DNA of 7,047 bases from an uncultured Prevotellaceae bacterium. Lineage in GTDB: Bacteria > Bacteroidota > Bacteroidia > Bacteroidales > Bacteroidaceae. The notes beneath the pieces are model-generated. The model did not search any database and was not told where the DNA came from. It was given only the letters and a program-made list of their open reading frames with translations. The first letter of the stretch is position 1. The number at the start of each line of letters is the position of its first letter. Below, in pieces: positions 1 to 5,840 of this stretch. The stretch spans positions 1 to 7,047 of the forward strand of contig CAMPCG010000151.1 of assembly GCA_946644025.1 (NCBI GenBank), in the 5' to 3' direction. The position numbers and the translations under genes were made by a program.

Positions 1-1
1 C

Positions 2-547
2 GGCGAAGTCACCGGTGGCGGAGGCGGCGATATACGCGTACTCTCGTACGAGCGCGTCACCATGGACGACGGCTCGCAGATGGACGTAGCCACCGTCAGC
101 ATGAACGGCCAGCAGGCCGCCATCGTAGATGTTGATCTGGACGGCTGGGCTGACGGCATGATGGCCGACTACAACAGCGACGGCAACATCAGCGAGGACG
201 AGATACAGTCGTTCCAGGGTACCGATGTGCAAATCAGCATGGGCGACCTGGCCGCCGTGGCCGAGCAGAACAACGTGAGCAACGACCCGGGCAACGGCCC
301 TTCGAGCGAAGTCGTGGTCTATGAGGAAGGCTTCGAAGGCGACGACACCGGAGAAAGCGGAGAAAGCGGAGAAGGTGGAGACGTCATCATCGGAGAAGGA
401 GAAACAGACACAGACATCTATCCTGAGGACGACCCGAACCTCCTCATGACCAGCAACGAGGGCACTGACGGCACCCTGCCCGACTACTGCAACACGGGCG
501 ACGTGAGCGACGTGGTGGGCGACAGCGACGACATGCTGCTCGTCTGA
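2..547 (+). CDS. Acidic protein with EF-hand-like calcium loops, 3' part (5' end outside window)
   Basis: The reading frame is open to the left edge, so this is the last 181 codons of a longer gene. The ATG at 62 lies inside a conserved segment and is unlikely to be the real start. Two adjacent calcium-loop-like motifs are seen at 128-202: DVDLDG, followed by DYNSDGNISEDE, which fits the EF-hand loop pattern D-x-N/D-x-D-G-x-I-x-x-x-E. Next comes a very acidic, low-complexity tail with a GES/GEG run, a 'PDYCN' motif near the end and a terminal LLV. The same order (VT..DGS, VDVD.DG, EF loop, PDY, LLV) occurs in the next gene, so the two are tandem paralogues. By analogy, the missing N-terminus probably carries a membrane segment and this part is extracytoplasmic; that is inference. 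Its function is unknown. Calcium binding is plausible from the motif but unproven. Confidence 0.8.
   Translation, partial: GEVTGGGGGDIRVLSYERVTMDDGSQMDVATVSMNGQQAAIVDVDLDGWADGMMADYNSDGNISEDEIQSFQGTDVQISMGDLAAVAEQNNVSNDPGNGPSSEVVVYEEGFEGDDTGESGESGEGGDVIIGEGETDTDIYPEDDPNLLMTSNEGTDGTLPDYCNTGDVSDVVGDSDDMLLV
350..376 (+). repeat. 9-bp coding tandem repeat (GES/GEG)
   Basis: Three consecutive copies of a 9-bp unit, GGAGAAAGC twice and then GGAGAAGGT, encode GES-GES-GEG in the acidic tail. The unit is a multiple of three, so changes in copy number would alter length without breaking the frame. It is probably a flexible, low-complexity linker. Confidence 0.7.
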
Positions 548-597
548 CGCGGCCTACACCTTATTATAATAATAACAACTAAAAAAAGAATACGACT

Positions 598-1596
598 ATG
601 GCAACGAATGAAGAAACCATCATCCTGGGTTTAGGAAACCAGAACCAGAATAACAGTCAGACGCCCCCGCCGCGTCCTAACACCGCTAACGCCGCCGGCC
701 AGCAGCAACAGCCGCGGCCGCAACAGCCGCAACGCCCGCAGCAGGCCTACCGCCCGGCTTACCAGCCGCAGAGCAGCGACAGCAGCCAGACCTGGATGCG
801 CGTCGTGGTAGGTGGCGTGGCAGGCATCCTGTTCGGCTCGGTCAGCGCCGTGGGCGCATCGGCTGCCTACCAGCACTTTGCCAACGGCGAGGAGCCGGAG
901 CCCGAAGTAGATGTCAACCTGGACGACGTGCCCGTCACCCCCGAAAACGAGGGCCACTACACGATGAGCAACGGTCTGGAGGTAGCCGAGGTGAGCGACT
1001 CCATGTCGTTCGGCGAGGCCTTTGCCGCCGCCCGCGCCGAGGTAGGCCCCGGCGGTGTGTTCGTATGGCACGGCGGTGTCTATGGCACCTACACGGCCGA
1101 CGAGTGGAACAGCATGAGCACGGCCGAGCACAACGAGTTTGCACAGCTCTCGCAGCCCGCCATCAGCGAGAACGTCACCGCAGCGCCCGCCAACAACGTT
1201 GACGTGGTGCACCACGAGCCCGACGTACACATTCATAACGCTGCCAACGGCGACGACGATGTCTCCATCGTGGGTGTCGAGGAGGTAACACTCTCCGACG
1301 GCTCCACCGCCACGCTGGCCCAGGCTAACGTGGATGGCCACGACGTCTATATGGTCGATGTCGATCAGGACGGCACGTTCGACGTGGCAGCCATGGACGC
1401 TAACGGCAACGGACAACTCGACGACAACGAAGTCATGGACATCTCCGGCCAGGGCATGGGCATGAGCGGCGGCAGCGGCATGGCTACCACCGTGAGCGAC
1501 CCGGGCACCGACGACGGACTGCTGACCGACGCCTCCATGGGGTCGGACGGCATGCCCGACTACATGAACGATGCCGGTGGCGACCTCTTGGTATAA
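598..1596 (+). CDS. Single-pass membrane protein with glycine zipper and EF-hand-like calcium loops
   Basis: This 332-residue protein belongs to no family I can name. In order it shows: a P/Q/R-rich disordered N-terminus (about 20-65); one hydrophobic segment (about 69-91) with small residues every fourth position (G72, G76, G80, A84, S88), a glycine zipper; an acidic spacer; a compact block at about 136-181 rich in aromatic and glycine residues (GEAFAAARAEVGPGGVF, then VWHGGVYGTYTADEW); two calcium-loop-like motifs (DVDQDGTFD at 254-262 and DANGNGQLDDNE at 267-278, the second a good EF-hand loop); and a C-terminal DGMPDYMNDA resembling thrombospondin-type-3 calcium motifs. The arginines before the membrane segment suggest that the N-terminus is cytoplasmic and the calcium-loop domain periplasmic. 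It is a paralogue of the gene before it, 50 bases upstream, and the caspase gene starts 21 bases downstream. The start is the first ATG after an A/T-rich leader. The function is unknown; candidates are a sensor, an oligomeric scaffold or a pore. Confidence 0.88.
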   Translation: MATNEETIILGLGNQNQNNSQTPPPRPNTANAAGQQQQPRPQQPQRPQQAYRPAYQPQSSDSSQTWMRVVVGGVAGILFGSVSAVGASAAYQHFANGEEPEPEVDVNLDDVPVTPENEGHYTMSNGLEVAEVSDSMSFGEAFAAARAEVGPGGVFVWHGGVYGTYTADEWNSMSTAEHNEFAQLSQPAISENVTAAPANNVDVVHHEPDVHIHNAANGDDDVSIVGVEEVTLSDGSTATLAQANVDGHDVYMVDVDQDGTFDVAAMDANGNGQLDDNEVMDISGQGMGMSGGSGMATTVSDPGTDDGLLTDASMGSDGMPDYMNDAGGDLLV

Positions 1597-1617
1597 ACCC
1601 CGAAACACGTTACCGCT

Positions 1618-2373
1618 ATGAACAGAAGAACTGTCATACTGGCGCTCCTGATGCTGGTGCTGGGCCTCGGCCCGGCGCTGGCTCAGACGCAGAAGAAGGT
1701 CAACAAGATATACATCGTGACCTGCGGCATTGCCGACTACCCGGGCTACGACATGGACCTGGCGCTCTGTGCCAACGACGCAAAAACCATCAAGCAGGTG
1801 TTCGAGAAGAACAAGAAAGCCAGCTGCATCCTGCTCACCAACTCGCAGGTGACGAAGGCCGCCGTGCTCAACGCCATGAGGACGCAGTTTGCCAAGGCTA
1901 CGAAGAACGACGCCATCCTCTTCTTCTACAGCGGCCACGGAGCACCCGGCCAATTGGTGTTCTACGACGGACTTATAGAGTACAAAGACATCAAGAACAT
2001 CATGGCCAAGAGCAAGGCGGGCTCGAAGATGATCTTCGCCGATGCCTGCTTCTCGGGCAAGATGCGCAACGAGCAGCGCACGAACCACAACACCAGCGTG
2101 CCGGCCAACCTGAGGAACACGGAGGTCATGTTCTTCCTCTCCTCGCGCTCGGACGAGACCAGCATTGAGCGCCCCAGCATGAAGAACGGCTTCTTCACCG
2201 CCTACCTGCAGCGCGGACTGCGCGGCGGGGCCGACGCCAACCGCGACCGCACCATTACGGCCCGCGAGCTCTTCAACTTCGTAAGTCAGGGCGTGAAGAA
2301 AATCTCCAACGACAAGCAGCACCCCGTCATGTGGGGAAAGTTCAAACACAACATGCCCGTCATCTCCTGGTAA
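1618..2373 (+). CDS. Secreted caspase-like (C14 family) cysteine peptidase
   Basis: This 251-residue protein has a typical signal peptide (NRR, then a leucine-rich core, ending ALA|Q at residue 22), so the mature enzyme should act in the periplasm or beyond. The caspase fold is recognisable: first strand IYIVTCGIADY (31-41); the A/N-D-A segment ANDAKTIKQVF (52-62); catalytic histidine H107 in FFYSGHG; catalytic cysteine C144 in FADACFSGK; and the SSRSDETSIE segment (175-184), typical of bacterial caspase-like proteins after the catalytic Cys. It ends with ADANRDRTITARELFNFV (205-222), where many family members carry an EF-hand-like 'D.N.DG.IT..EL'. The loop glycine is Arg here, so calcium binding may be weakened. 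Both catalytic residues are present, so activity is expected; cleavage specificity cannot be read from the sequence. It is short, a peptidase domain with no fused effector. It is co-directional with FHA, PP2C and kinase genes, suggesting that it is an output or regulator of the same pathway. Confidence 0.93.
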   Translation: MNRRTVILALLMLVLGLGPALAQTQKKVNKIYIVTCGIADYPGYDMDLALCANDAKTIKQVFEKNKKASCILLTNSQVTKAAVLNAMRTQFAKATKNDAILFFYSGHGAPGQLVFYDGLIEYKDIKNIMAKSKAGSKMIFADACFSGKMRNEQRTNHNTSVPANLRNTEVMFFLSSRSDETSIERPSMKNGFFTAYLQRGLRGGADANRDRTITARELFNFVSQGVKKISNDKQHPVMWGKFKHNMPVISW

Positions 2374-2410
2374 CAAATAACGAACGTAAGACCTATACAC
2401 ACACAACGAT

Positions 2411-2953
2411 ATGGAAGTAACAAGAATAAAGTGTCCGAAATGCCAAGCACAGCTGGACGTAAAGAACAAACTGAACGTAGCCCAGAAGGTCATCAAGTGT
2501 CCCAGCTGCGGCGCACAGATCATGGTGCGCTTCAAGCAGCAGGCACCCCCACAGGACGACGGACACACCATCTACGGCGGCACCGTGCGCCAGCCGCAAC
2601 AGCCGCACTCTGCCATGGCGCTGGGCGGATTCCTGGTACTGGGCGGCGTACGCTACGCGCTGAACATTGGCCGCAACACCATAGGCCGCAAACCGGAAGA
2701 CACCAACGCACCCGCCAAGGCCACCGTGGCACTGCCCACCAACGGCGACAAGACCATGAGCCGTCTGCACGCTGTCATTGAGACCATGAAGATGCCCGAC
2801 GGCTCCATACGCGCCATCATCAGCAACGGCGAGAACAAGAACCCCACCTTCGTGGCCGGCGTGCTGCTGAACGGGGCCGACAAGCTCATACTGAAGAACG
2901 GCGCCGAAATCAGAATGGGCGGAGTCACCATGCGTTACGAGATACCCGTCTAA
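2411..2953 (+). CDS. Zinc-ribbon and FHA domain protein (phosphothreonine reader)
   Basis: This 180-residue protein is predicted to be cytoplasmic, with no signal peptide or membrane segment. The N-terminus is a small zinc ribbon with two CPxC knuckles, C8-P-K-C11 and C30-P-S-C33, of the kind found at the start of many bacterial regulatory proteins. A short Q/P linker follows. An FHA domain covers about 75-180: LNIGRNTIGRKP (84-95), the signature SRLHAVIE (117-124) and the late LLNG (152-155) before the last strands. FHA domains bind phosphothreonine peptides, and the conserved Arg, Ser and His of that pocket are visible. Directly followed by a PP2C phosphatase gene and later by a kinase gene, it probably recruits proteins phosphorylated by that kinase. 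A role for the zinc ribbon (partner binding or dimerisation) is inference. The start is supported by the zinc-ribbon motif beginning at residue 8. Confidence 0.92.
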   Translation: MEVTRIKCPKCQAQLDVKNKLNVAQKVIKCPSCGAQIMVRFKQQAPPQDDGHTIYGGTVRQPQQPHSAMALGGFLVLGGVRYALNIGRNTIGRKPEDTNAPAKATVALPTNGDKTMSRLHAVIETMKMPDGSIRAIISNGENKNPTFVAGVLLNGADKLILKNGAEIRMGGVTMRYEIPV

Positions 2954-2975
2954 CCCCACAAAAACAATAAAACAC

Positions 2976-2980
2976 AGAGG
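2976..2980 (+). promoter_or_regulatory. Possible Shine-Dalgarno sequence of the PP2C gene
   Basis: AGAGG lies five bases before the ATG at 2986 and contains GAGG, which could pair with the 16S rRNA tail. It is the most Shine-Dalgarno-like sequence in any spacer of this window; the other starts follow A/T-rich leaders, as is usual in Bacteroidota. The match is short and could be chance. Confidence 0.3.
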
Positions 2981-2985
2981 ACGTT

Positions 2986-4461
2986 ATGAAATTCAGAATA
3001 TCACAGCCACAGGCTATACACCAAATAGGTAGCCGACCCACTCAGGAAGACTCCATCTTCCCCGTACTTAACGCTGCCACCACCAACGACCGGCTATTCA
3101 TACTCTGCGACGGAATGGGCGGACACGAGTCGGGCGAAGTAGCCAGCGGAACGGTCTGCAAGACCATGAGCGACTACATACTGAGCCGCATGCCCGCCGA
3201 CGGCGTGCTCGAAGACCAACTCCTGGAGGAAGCCCTCAGCGCCGCCTACGCTGCCGTTGACGCCAAGGACACCCACGGGCTCAAGAAGATGGGCACCACG
3301 CTGACCCTGCTCTCCATGCACAAGGGCGGCGTAACCGTAGCACACATCGGCGACAGCCGCATCTACCACCTCAGGCCCTCGACGGGGGAGATACTCTACC
3401 GCTCGCGCGACCACTCGCTGGTCTATGACCTCTTCGAGGTGGGCGAGCTGACCTTCGAGGAACTGCGGACGGCCAAGAACAAGAACGTCATTACGCGCGT
3501 CATCATGGCCAACCAGGAGCGACCCTCGAAGGCTGACATTGTACACATTACCGACGTGGAACCGGGCGACTATTTCTACCTCTGCTCCGACGGCATGCTG
3601 GAGCAGATGGACGACGACGACCTCATGGCCATCTTCAGCAGCCAAAAGACCGACGACGAGAAGCGCAAGCTGCTGACCGGAGAGACCATCGACAACAGCG
3701 ACAACCACTCGGCTTACTTCATACACATAGAGTCGGTGGAGCGCGAGCAGGGCGACAACCTGCTGGTAAGCGACGAGGCCTCGTTCCGCGCCGCCAACAA
3801 GGTGTTCATGGCCGAGCGCGAACAGCAGGGCGCCACAGCCATGATGCCACCGGCACCGCCCGTGGCCGACGAGGTGCCCGTAGGCGAAGAGGAGGTGGTC
3901 CAGGTAGTGGCCCACGAGCCAGAGCCCCCGCAGGCCATTCCGCCACAGCCGCAGATGCACCAGGCACCGCCGCAGTACAACCAGACGGCCCCCCTGCCAC
4001 CCACGAAGAACAGTGGCGGCGGCGGAGCCATGAAGTGGGCCATCATCGGCGTGCTGTTCATTGCAGTCATTGCGGCAGCCGGCATTCTCTTCTTCCTGCT
4101 GAAGGGCAGCGACGACAAGCCCGCGCCACAGGCACAGCCGCAGGAAATCAACCTGCCCGTGAAGCCTACCCCGGCACCCTCGCGCCAGCAAGACCTGGAC
4201 GAGGACGACTACATGCAGCCCAGCGCCACGACGCCAAGCCGGCCGGCACGCACTACGACAACCACACCAGCAAGACCTGCCAACACAAGCCCGTCGAAGA
4301 TTAACCAAAGCCACATAGACCAGATTAACACGGGCGGCAAGCACGACGACCCCAACAAGCCCGGCAAGGTGAAGCCTAACACGCAGCCCCAGAAGCCAGC
4401 CCCAGGAAAGGACAGCGACACCCACATTAACGACCCCTTCACGGAACCTTCCGACGACTAA
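2986..4461 (+). CDS. Membrane-anchored PP2C-type Ser/Thr phosphatase
   Basis: This 491-residue protein removes phosphate from Ser/Thr residues with a two-metal (Mn/Mg) centre. The PP2C motifs run in order through about 11-250: RPTQEDS (17-23), FILCDGMGGHESG (38-50, metal ligand D42), GTTLTLL (103-109), VAHIGDSRIY (118-127), RDHSLV (141-146), FYLCSDGM (197-204, D202) and DNSDNHSAYFIHI (236-248), where D239-N240 stands for the usual final D-N. All metal-binding aspartates appear present, so it should be active. The catalytic domain is followed by a P/Q/E-rich linker (285-345), one membrane helix (about 350-372) and a 119-residue P/T/K-rich tail that should lie outside the cytoplasm. This resembles Stp/PrpC-like phosphatases that counter a partner kinase, with an added anchor and tail. 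It begins 32 bases after the FHA gene; the kinase gene lies two genes on. The tail may touch the cell wall or partner proteins (inference). Confidence 0.95.
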   Translation: MKFRISQPQAIHQIGSRPTQEDSIFPVLNAATTNDRLFILCDGMGGHESGEVASGTVCKTMSDYILSRMPADGVLEDQLLEEALSAAYAAVDAKDTHGLKKMGTTLTLLSMHKGGVTVAHIGDSRIYHLRPSTGEILYRSRDHSLVYDLFEVGELTFEELRTAKNKNVITRVIMANQERPSKADIVHITDVEPGDYFYLCSDGMLEQMDDDDLMAIFSSQKTDDEKRKLLTGETIDNSDNHSAYFIHIESVEREQGDNLLVSDEASFRAANKVFMAEREQQGATAMMPPAPPVADEVPVGEEEVVQVVAHEPEPPQAIPPQPQMHQAPPQYNQTAPLPPTKNSGGGGAMKWAIIGVLFIAVIAAAGILFFLLKGSDDKPAPQAQPQEINLPVKPTPAPSRQQDLDEDDYMQPSATTPSRPARTTTTTPARPANTSPSKINQSHIDQINTGGKHDDPNKPGKVKPNTQPQKPAPGKDSDTHINDPFTEPSDD

Positions 4462-4489
4462 CCAACAATCCAATAACACTTATTCTATT

Positions 4490-5779
4490 ATGAAGACAAA
4501 CCTTATCAAAACCACCACGCTGTTGCTGATGGCTGCTTTTATCGGCATACAGACGGCAGGAGCTCAGGGCACCATCACCAAGCCCAACAAGCCCGCGCCA
4601 AAGCCAAGGACGAACACCAACACCAGCACCACGCGCCCCACCCCCCGCACCAACACCAGCACCAACAGCGGGACGAGGCGTGACGCCATGTCGGGTGTCA
4701 CCATCACCAAGATAGAGATTGGCAACGTGACCTACAACGGCGAGATGCTGACCTACTACGGCAACACGCTCTACGAGAACGACATGAAGTACGCCAAGCC
4801 CCGACTGACCTACAACTGCACAAGGGCAGCCAGCGACGTGACGCTCTACACAAAGATTTACCGCCCCGACGGCTCGCTGGTCACCAACAGCTCGTCGCCC
4901 ACGGGCTACACCACGACCGACGATGCGGACTTCACCACCGGCACCGCACAGACACTCGCACTGCCCGGATGGGGCAGCGACGACGGCGGCTACTACGAGA
5001 AGGGCATCTGGCGCTGGGAGATATGGTTCAACGGGCGCAAGCTGGCCTCGACGTCGTTCTCCGTCTATAGCGGCGGCACGGGCGTAACGCCGTCGAACTC
5101 TTCAGGCACCAGCGGCTTCGAATTCTACGGCACCACGCGCAGCTATACCGACGAGGCAAAGGCCCTGTCGTACATCACCACCACCATCAAGGAGTGGGGC
5201 GACAACGGCTGCCGCACGGGAGCCATCAGCGAGGACGAGCGCGGCGTGGCCATCTACGGCAAGAACGGCTACTGCTACACCGGTGCCTGTCCCGAGGGTC
5301 TGAAGAAGGCCATCAAGGAGTATAACGAGAAAGAGTATCGCATCTCGGACGTCACCGTCACCGACTCGGGCTGGTGGTGCGTCGTGTGGAACGACAACGG
5401 CTACCGTGGACACATGCCCGACAAGATGTCGGAAATGATGAAGCAGTACAACAACGACGGCGAGACCATCTACAGCGTGTCTATCTGCGAGAACGGCAAC
5501 TTCGTCATCGTGACCGACAAGCACTGGTATGCCTCGCACGAAACGGACAACGCCAACCTGCAGCGTGCCTACGACAAGTTCGGAACCATACGCAGCTGCT
5601 CGGTCACGAACAAGGGCTTCGTGGCCTGCTGCGACCGGGGTGTCTATTACAAGGACATTCCCACCAACGTGGAGACGGCCCTGAAGGAACAGGACTTCCG
5701 GCCGAAGGTGGTGAAGTTTACCGATAGCGGAACGTACCTCATCACCGACGGCGACAAGCAGCGCTCGTGGTACATGTAA
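4490..5779 (+). CDS. Secreted repeat protein of unknown function (beta-sandwich plus ~40-residue repeats)
   Basis: I do not recognise the family of this 429-residue protein. It has a clear signal peptide (MKTNLIK, hydrophobic core, AGA|Q at residue 25), so it is exported. A low-complexity P/K/T/N-rich linker (28-66) is followed by a probable all-beta domain (68-195), whose end (GIWRWEIWFNGRKLASTSFSVY, in two parts 172-182 and 183-193) looks like the last strands of an immunoglobulin-like sandwich. The C-terminal half has about five degenerate repeats of 38-44 residues, beginning near 238, 284, 327, 367 and 406. Each follows the pattern I-x-S/D-V-x-V-T-x-x-G-x-x-x-V-x-x-x-x-G-Y, then an amphipathic helix such as MSEMMKQYN or LKKAIKEYN; the last copy is cut short. 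Such repeats often build a propeller or solenoid for binding partners. It sits 28 bases after the phosphatase gene and 61 before the kinase gene, so it probably serves as the extracytoplasmic part of the same system. Confidence 0.88.
   Translation: MKTNLIKTTTLLLMAAFIGIQTAGAQGTITKPNKPAPKPRTNTNTSTTRPTPRTNTSTNSGTRRDAMSGVTITKIEIGNVTYNGEMLTYYGNTLYENDMKYAKPRLTYNCTRAASDVTLYTKIYRPDGSLVTNSSSPTGYTTTDDADFTTGTAQTLALPGWGSDDGGYYEKGIWRWEIWFNGRKLASTSFSVYSGGTGVTPSNSSGTSGFEFYGTTRSYTDEAKALSYITTTIKEWGDNGCRTGAISEDERGVAIYGKNGYCYTGACPEGLKKAIKEYNEKEYRISDVTVTDSGWWCVVWNDNGYRGHMPDKMSEMMKQYNNDGETIYSVSICENGNFVIVTDKHWYASHETDNANLQRAYDKFGTIRSCSVTNKGFVACCDRGVYYKDIPTNVETALKEQDFRPKVVKFTDSGTYLITDGDKQRSWYM
5201..5776 (+). repeat. 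Protein-level tandem repeats in the secreted protein
   Basis: About five diverged repeats of 38-44 residues are visible at protein level only (residues about 238-281, 284-325, 327-365, 367-404 and a partial 406-429). Shared positions are a beta segment with T-D/N-x-G, a second strand with V-V/C-x-x-D/N, and a short helix with K/M-x-x-Y-N/D. The DNA copies have diverged too far for recent recombination. Confidence 0.6.
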
Positions 5780-5788
5780 GAAGAAACA

Positions 5789-5826
5789 GTAAATCGAAAA
5801 TCCGTAAATCGAAAATCCGTAAATCG
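5789..5826 (+). repeat. 15-bp direct repeats in the kinase gene leader
   Basis: GTAAATCGAAAATCC occurs twice in perfect tandem (5789-5803 and 5804-5818), followed by a partial third copy, GTAAATCG (5819-5826), and then TAAATAAC. The repeats fill most of the 61-base spacer before the kinase start. They have no hairpin potential that I can see, so they do not look like a terminator. Slipped-strand changes would alter the spacing between the upstream stop and the kinase start. Confidence 0.8.
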
Positions 5827-5840
5827 TAAATAACAAACAG

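Noticed and set aside
62..547. ATG at 62 as the true start of the first gene
   Set aside because: The frame stays open to the left edge, and the segment before this ATG (DIRVLSYERVT) aligns with DVSIVGVEEVT in the paralogue, so the gene begins outside the window.
565..570. TATAAT as a promoter before the second gene
   Set aside because: Bacteroidota promoters generally follow TAnnTTTG with an upstream TTG, which I do not see here. The hexamer lies in a simple TTATTATAATAATAA run and there is no suitable -35 element in the short spacer.
631..2571. A 646-codon open frame on the minus strand opposite the membrane protein and the caspase
   Set aside because: It runs across three well-supported plus-strand genes and their spacers, shows no recognisable domain and is rich in V, H, G and L, as expected from the complement of G+C-rich codons. 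The same applies to the long minus-strand frames at 3094-4479, 5102-5938 and 6237-7037.
4035..4304. Short plus-strand frame inside the phosphatase gene
   Set aside because: It overlaps the membrane helix and tail of the phosphatase in another frame and shows no domain; it is a shadow. The same holds for 2431-2781 and 5374-5727.
5780..5840. Transcription terminator between the secreted protein and the kinase
   Set aside because: The spacer consists of direct repeats with no inverted repeat or G+C-rich stem followed by a T-run, so read-through to the kinase is likely.
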